This document shows, in pieces, positions 58,897 through 64,000 of a stretch of DNA of 64,000 bases. Source of the stretch: Mactromeris polynyma (taxonomy: Eukaryota > Mollusca > Bivalvia > Venerida > Mactridae); assembly GCA_032209605.1 (NCBI GenBank), contig JASFXZ010000020.1, forward strand, positions 1,991,501 through 2,055,500, given 5' to 3'. The position numbers were made by a program, and so were the translations under genes. Below the pieces are notes generated by a model, which ran no database searches, was not told where the DNA came from, and was given only the letters and a program-made list of their open reading frames with translations. The first letter of the stretch is position 1. Each line of letters opens with the position of its first letter.

Positions 58897-60335
58897 GAGT
58901 AATATCATGAAAACATGAATGTAATTAGAAATGGGATAACAGTCGAAGGGTAGAGCGCATGACCTGGGATCCAACCGTCGTGATTTCGAAAACCACCAAG
59001 TTGATTAACTTAGATATATATATTTATTTCAGTAGTTGGGTATACATGGTACATGGATAATTAAGACATGCAATAATATCAAAATAATAAGTATGACATG
59101 TGCATAATATCCATGCCATACACACCAACACCTAGGATAGCACAAAAAAGAGTAAACTCTTATTTCCATTGTGGTCCTACATGTTGGTGACATGCCATAG
59201 AAAGGCATAACAATCTAATTGAATAATATCACAGAACAAGAAAATAAATATATCACAAAATTCGACATGACAAATGTTAAATGATGAATGTTCAAAATCT
59301 CTGTTACAATTTTTCAATTCGATGTTTATACATGTCATTACCGTTTCATAAGGCTTGAGCAAAACCCAAAATATGACCAAAAAGTTACAGCCCCCCCCCC
59401 CTCCTAAGACCAAATCTTGAAACCCCCCCCCCCCCCCCCCCCCCTCTGAATTCACATTTATAAGTCGGACATCATGTCGTCAACAAAATTTCATACTTTA
59501 GTGAAAGCTAATAATGCTTCATCAGTTAGAGTAATTGACTGCAAATTTGTCTTCATCTATATACATCGATAACTTCATTCCCGCCTAATTTTGAGCAGTT
59601 GAACGTTTCCATCGGATTGTAATCTGACAAAAATGTACTTCACGTGTATTTCATTCATCTAGTAAACATGGTGAAGAGGGATAGTTAGCAAAGCGACATA
59701 GCTTAGTACGAAAATATTGTTATTTCCGCTGAATTAGACACACTTTCACCGAAGAAAATTCGCCGTCAGTGAAGGACTCTATAGTCACATACTCAACTAT
59801 TGAATATGACGATGTTTGACTTGAAAACACTTGTGAAAGACATCTTTGTTGTAATGCCACCTGAAACCATTCCTAGCTGCTCGTAATCAAAACAATAAAT
59901 TTGAAAATCCTCTTCGATTCTTTAAAATTCCTACGTTCGTTTTGATATCGAAACCGTCGGCTAGTTTCGGTTTCCAAAGCCGCCAATATTGATACCAAAC
60001 TATCAGAAAGTATTTCTTATAGACCCAAATGCAATTTACGCGGTTTGAAACTACCAGGTGGTCATTTGAAAAATAAAAGCTATGTCGCTTTAATAATTTA
60101 TTGTGTATTTACGCGTAGTATTTCGGTCAATTCACGCGACCTTCATTCTACCACAGATGTAACTATGATGAATGGGTGATAAATTATCTCGAACATCAAT
60201 TTCACTTGCATCCTGTTTGCTTACAAAATTTGTTAAATATACAAAGATAGAAATTCGTGTTTAAACCCGGGACAATGGTACAAATATGTGGCAAATGGAG
60301 AGAGACCGACTCTCATTGGCTTATTAAATGCATAC
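58897..60335. other. Segment present only in duplication copy 2
   Basis: No gene is seen. Two C-homopolymers occur: 59391-59401 (11 C) and 59423-59444 (22 C). A decayed tRNA-like stretch lies at about 58940-59000. Confidence 0.5.
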
Positions 60336-61589
60336 CGCATTCAATTGGTCACAGCATATCGGGAAGCAAACTACATGTTCTACATTTGTATGTCAATTAA
60401 AATTATTATTACTTTTCTGGTCTAACTGCGCACTGTTGTTGGTGTCCCAACTATAATGCACCTATCAATAGTTTGCCCAAAGGGAGGGGGTGGCTGGCTG
60501 ACTCAGGGGAATTAGACGATTTCGGGTCTAATTCCTTAACCTTGACACAAGCATATTGTCCGCTACATTCAAAGTGGGAGATATAATAATATTCCATGTC
60601 ATGGATCTATTAAAACCCGGCGATCCGGTCTATCTCCAGGGACCTAGCTAGAATCAATTCAACCACTAATACTCATGAAACCACAATATTAGGATATTTT
60701 AATGTGTAACTGATCATGAACCAACTCTTAACTATTGTAAGTAGATACTTTGTCTCACTAAAATTTGACAGATATGTTACTTGATTGTATTAATTTTTAT
60801 AATATCTGCCTGTGATACTGATATTTTAGACGTAACCTCCATTATATTTATGTAGTTGTTTTGCTGCCTTGTTTCATGCTTTGATTGCTTGTCACACGTG
60901 TATTTAAGCACGATATAGTGCGATTATATTAACCACGAACGTATGAATATATTACCTGGTCCATTATATTTCCTAATAGGAGTATTGAAATGTTCGTGTT
61001 TGTCCGTAAACTTGACGGAGAAAACGCTGAGGTTCTGTTTTAATAGAAAAGTAAACCAAACAGCAGTTATAGCATTACGCACGAGAGCATTGCCAGGGCC
61101 GTAAATTGCCTCCCCTGTAAGGGGAGGCACCCCGCCGAGCTGAGCGAGGCGAAACAAATTTTGGACCCTTTTTAGACAAAAAATGATTTTTTTTTCAGCC
61201 CGCAATAGGAGGCAACTGCCTACATGCCTCCATGTAATTTACGGCCCTGATTGCCTTACCTTAATTGGCATGGATCGGTTCTGAAAGTTCATATACCTGT
61301 TCGCGGTCAATGTAACAGCACTATACCCTGTTTTATGTAGATGTATTATGCTATGTTAAATGTATTGATATCTGTTTTAATGTTTCTGTAATAATCGGGA
61401 CAAAAACTCAGTGGGCTTGTGTTTACTATGTTATAACAAATTAACCGACTTCTAAATAAATTTTATTTGACAGTCTGGAAGATCGTCGCCGCCTTAAAGA
61501 AGAGATGGCGAAAATAATCAAATTTATTGTCGCGAACCTGATTTGACATTGAACACGGGTTTGTCAGTGTGTTTGTTTTTACATATAAT
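60336..61589. other. Duplicated non-coding segment (copy 2)
   Basis: Aligns with 42205-42940. About 61083-61245 is an extra block, with TTGCCTCCCCTGTAAGGGGA near its left end and GTAATTTACGGCCCTGA at its right end, which may be a small insertion with inverted ends (GGGCCGTAAATTGCCTCC / GGAGG...TTTACGGCCC). Confidence 0.45.
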
Positions 61590-61616
61590 CACGGACCTAT
61601 ATACCATAGGTCCGTG
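61590..61616. mobile_element. 27-bp palindromic insertion with 7-bp target duplication
   Basis: CACGGACCTAT-ATACC-ATAGGTCCGTG flanked by ATATAAT at 61583-61589 and 61617-61623. The duplicate copy near 42942 has no such sequence. Confidence 0.75.
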
Positions 61617-61830
61617 ATATAATCAAGTGTAACGTAACTGAACAGTTAACTGGGTAAAACGGTAAATTGGCTTAAAACACTTTCAAATACACTGGCGTTT
61701 CAAATGTTGAATTTGTTTGATTTAATTCAAACTATGTTCCATACGTTAGTAGTGCGGTTTAACAAAGAAATCTATTTATAAATTGTCACGTGCGTGTGCA
61801 AAATGTAAAGATAACGGTTTAAAATATAGG

Positions 61831-62536
61831 CTAATATTTTTGTTCAATTCCGTACTTCAGTACTTATGGATATGGTGTAAGTTTTTTATTCTCGCAGGCA
61901 AAATATATTGTACAACTTTACATTTTTGTTATGTAGCAAACTTACGGATACGATTTTATTACGTCAGCAATGACACGGACCTAGGTCCGTGCTATTACGA
62001 ACATAACGTAAAACATTGGTTAAAATCATACTAATTGTTATTCGTGATATTTTGTCACGATTGTATCGTAGATCTATTATGATTTATTAATTTATTATGA
62101 ATATGTCGAAATATTTTCATTGCAATATAAGTGTATACATGTTAATGGTTAATACACCTTAAAATGTCACGATGACCTTGAATAGACAGTTTGGCCGCGT
62201 ATAATCGTGAGCAATCGTCATGATCAGTGAATATTACGCCGCCGGAAGTAACGAACACGCAGGTGTTTTGTAAAAGCTAATGTGATTGGTTGTTTTCTGC
62301 GTTTCTACCAATGAAATAATTTCGTACGTACACCCCGTTTGTTGAATGGATTATAGCATCGCATAATATAAGTAAAAACGCGGAAAATTGTGATTTTTTT
62401 GTCAAACCCTGCTCCTGTCTACGAGCAATGAATTATATGGTACCAGTTCATTATTGTAATCCCAACCCTCAATATCTACAGACTCCTTAGCTAAAAATAT
62501 GCTTACAATACAGTTGAATGTGTGGATACTAGTAAG
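61831..62536. other. Unassigned sequence
   Basis: Apart from the 18-bp palindrome and the small repeat near 62450 shared with 52455, nothing is seen. Confidence 0.35.
61974..61991. mobile_element. 18-bp perfect palindrome of the same family
   Basis: CACGGACCTAGGTCCGTG: the two inverted ends of the 27-bp and 37-bp insertions joined with no spacer. Flanks GCAATGA and CTATTAC do not form a clear duplication. Confidence 0.5.
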
Positions 62537-63213
62537 TTCGGTAAATGACAAGTTCGGTAAATTGATTTTAACGTTCATTTCGTTTGGAGGTTTCGGTAAA
62601 TTGATTTTAACGTTCATTTCTTTCGGAGGTTTCGGTAAAAAAAGATTTTTTGTTAAATGTTTGAATGTTTCGGTAAATTAATATAATAGTGTTGTTAACA
62701 CATTTGCAATTAATAGGTACGAGTTGACTTGGATAGGTACGAGTTGATCAAAGAAAGGGTACGAGTTGACTTGGATAGGTACGAGTTGATCAAAGAAAGG
62801 GTACGAGTTGACTTGGATAGGTACGAGTTGACCAAAGAAAGGGTACGAGTTGACTTGGATAGGTACGAGTTGACCAAAGAAAGGGTACGAGTTGACTTGG
62901 ATAGGTACGAGTTGATCAAAGAGAGGGTACGAGTTGACTTGGATTGGTACGAGTTGACCAAAGAGAGGGTACGAGTTGACTTGGATAGGTACGAGTTGAT
63001 CAAAGAGAGGGTACGAGTTGACTTGTGTAGGTAATTGACTTAATTACAGTGTTTGGTCACACTATCCTATTATTAAGCCTATGTCATTGTTCAATGTTAC
63101 CCAAAAATTTTTTACCGAAACCTCCGAAAGAAATGAACGTTAAAATCAATTTACCGAAACCTCCAAACGAAATGAACGTTAAAATCAATTTACCGAACTT
63201 GTCATTTACCGAA
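62537..63213. mobile_element. Foldback element with identical 106-bp arms
   Basis: Arms 62537-62642 and 63108-63213 are perfect inverted copies. Each arm carries two direct copies of a block with TTCGGTAAATTGATTTTAAC and GGAGGTTTCGG. The interior is mostly the 42-bp array. No transposase and no clear target duplication. Confidence 0.9.
62716..63034 (+). repeat. 42-bp minisatellite of GTACGAGTTGA half-units
   Basis: About 7.5 copies. Each 42-bp unit has two GGTACGAGTTGA words, one followed by TCAAAGAAAG or CCAAAGAAAG and one by CTTGGATA. As 42 is a multiple of three, frames run through on both strands; these are not genes. Confidence 0.93.
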
Positions 63214-64000
63214 ACCTCCGTAAATATGTGTAATCCAAACATAGACTAGACAACCTTTATTTTGTCCAGAAAGAAAGCAAAATCAACTTCATAGTTAATC
63301 ATCTCATTGGTATATTTAAACTACTGCAACAAAAATGCACACATTGGCATCTGTTCGATAATGTAAGGATATCCATCAAAAAGATTTTATAAAATATGTG
63401 GTAAAAAATATTTCTTAAAATTCTGATTTAAGTTAAAGTGAAAATGAAGATTTTTATAATTAATGTTTTATCTTCGACACCTAACACTCGTGCTGTTTAA
63501 ATGTAGAATCGTCCTATTTTTCGGGGATCAGCAAGTATTTATCATAAACATATCGTTTTAACTTTGTAAAAGACATTTATTCGACAATACAAATGCATTA
63601 AAAATATTTTATTTCTAAATCATAAAAATACAAAAAGTAACGTGTAATATTTATACTGCAGTTTAACCCTTAATAAAAAAATAGATTCAGTTAATAAATA
63701 GATGCTCCTACCATAGTCTCAAACATTTTGTGATTCCATTAAAGGCCCCGCCATCATGGGCGGCGCCAACAAGTGACTTGTAATCAATAAGCATGATGTA
63801 CAGAGTGTAATTAACATTTTGAGATATTGTCTCCACGTTTTGAAGTTGACCTGACCTTAATGGCTCCTGCTTTTCGAGAGCTTGGTAGAACACTGCATGG
63901 GGAAATGGCATACCCACGAAAAGTAGGTCACTAGGTTACTGTACAAGAAAACAAAGTTTTGCTTGATGTTTTGCACTGTTGTGTTGAAAAAATTGCCAGT
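63214..64000. other. Unassigned right end; short match to repeat R1
   Basis: 63245-63410 resembles 19760-19950 (CAACCTTTATTTTGTCCAGA, ATAGTTAATCATCT). A 69-codon minus-strand frame at 63708-63917 starts from GTG, is preceded by a stop in frame and is not recognised. Confidence 0.4.

Larger units (their letters stand above)
55612..61830. repeat. Segmental duplication 2, copy 2 (defensin-like gene 2)
   Basis: Counterpart of 38633-43380. Relative to copy 1 it has an extra 260 bases at 56110-56372, a MITE at 57841, 1.44 kb at 58897-60335 and a 27-bp palindrome at 61590, and lacks the MULE-like element and SINE. Confidence 0.85.

Noticed and set aside
62710..63034. Open frames of about 100 codons on both strands
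   Set aside because: Both arise from the 42-bp array in a foldback element.
63708..63917. 69-codon minus-strand frame near the right end, perhaps an exon
   Set aside because: No ATG at the frame start, a stop directly after the only acceptor-like site, and no family recognised.

Overview
The window looks like nuclear DNA of a lophotrochozoan animal, most likely a bivalve mollusc. It is AT-rich, with spliced genes on both strands, NHL/TRIM-type beta-propeller genes, tRNA-derived SINEs, LINE and Ty3/Gypsy debris, many MITE-like and foldback elements, and minisatellites in introns. The species call is an inference; no marker gene fixes it.

Layout. 1-4.6 kb: two single-exon plus-strand genes for beta-propeller proteins, both beginning with myristoylation-type N-termini. 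7.1-17.9 kb: seven minus-strand exons of NKAP. Every splice junction I propose keeps the reading frame. The conserved C-terminal exon(s) are not between 1 and 7086, so the two propeller genes probably lie inside the last NKAP intron. The NKAP introns hold unrelated minisatellites (52, 52, 33, 43 and 46 bp) and several MITEs. Around 4.8-6.7 kb a pogo-like MITE and a hAT-type MITE are inserted in an old repeat whose uninterrupted relative is at 15.2-15.6 kb. 19-22.3 kb: repeats and one tRNA-Asp gene. 22.6-26.7 kb and 31.4-35.3 kb: a segmental duplication carrying a TRIM-like gene. The second copy is intact (two exons, B-boxes, coiled coil, NHL propeller); the first is a broken partial copy. 35.4-37.8 kb: a degraded Ty3/Gypsy element whose LTR is split by a 344-bp hairpin element also present at 25.2 kb. 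37.8-38.6 kb: LINE and SINE fragments.

38.6-43.4 kb and 55.6-61.8 kb: a second segmental duplication. Each copy has one minus-strand two-exon gene for a small secreted peptide with two tandem six-cysteine domains (C-x-C-x3-C-x9-C-x7/8-CC), close in spacing to alpha-defensins. Signal-peptide exons are nearly identical, while every nucleotide difference I see in the mature exon changes an amino acid. I regard this as the most interesting content. The two copies also differ by transposon insertions, so each supplies empty sites for the other: a MULE-like element with a 9-bp target duplication, a 364-bp MITE with an 8-bp duplication, and a 27-bp palindrome with a 7-bp duplication.

44.5-49.4 kb: two opposed LINEs, one nearly intact. 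49.5-51.3 kb: a THAP-domain remnant, a dispersed repeat and a LINE tail. 52.9 kb: a SINE with clear target duplication. 54.3-55.4 kb: an element filled with TTACG/CGTAA pentamers. 62.5-63.2 kb: a foldback element with perfect 106-bp arms.

All calls come from reading the sequence. No alignment, HMM or structure prediction was run.
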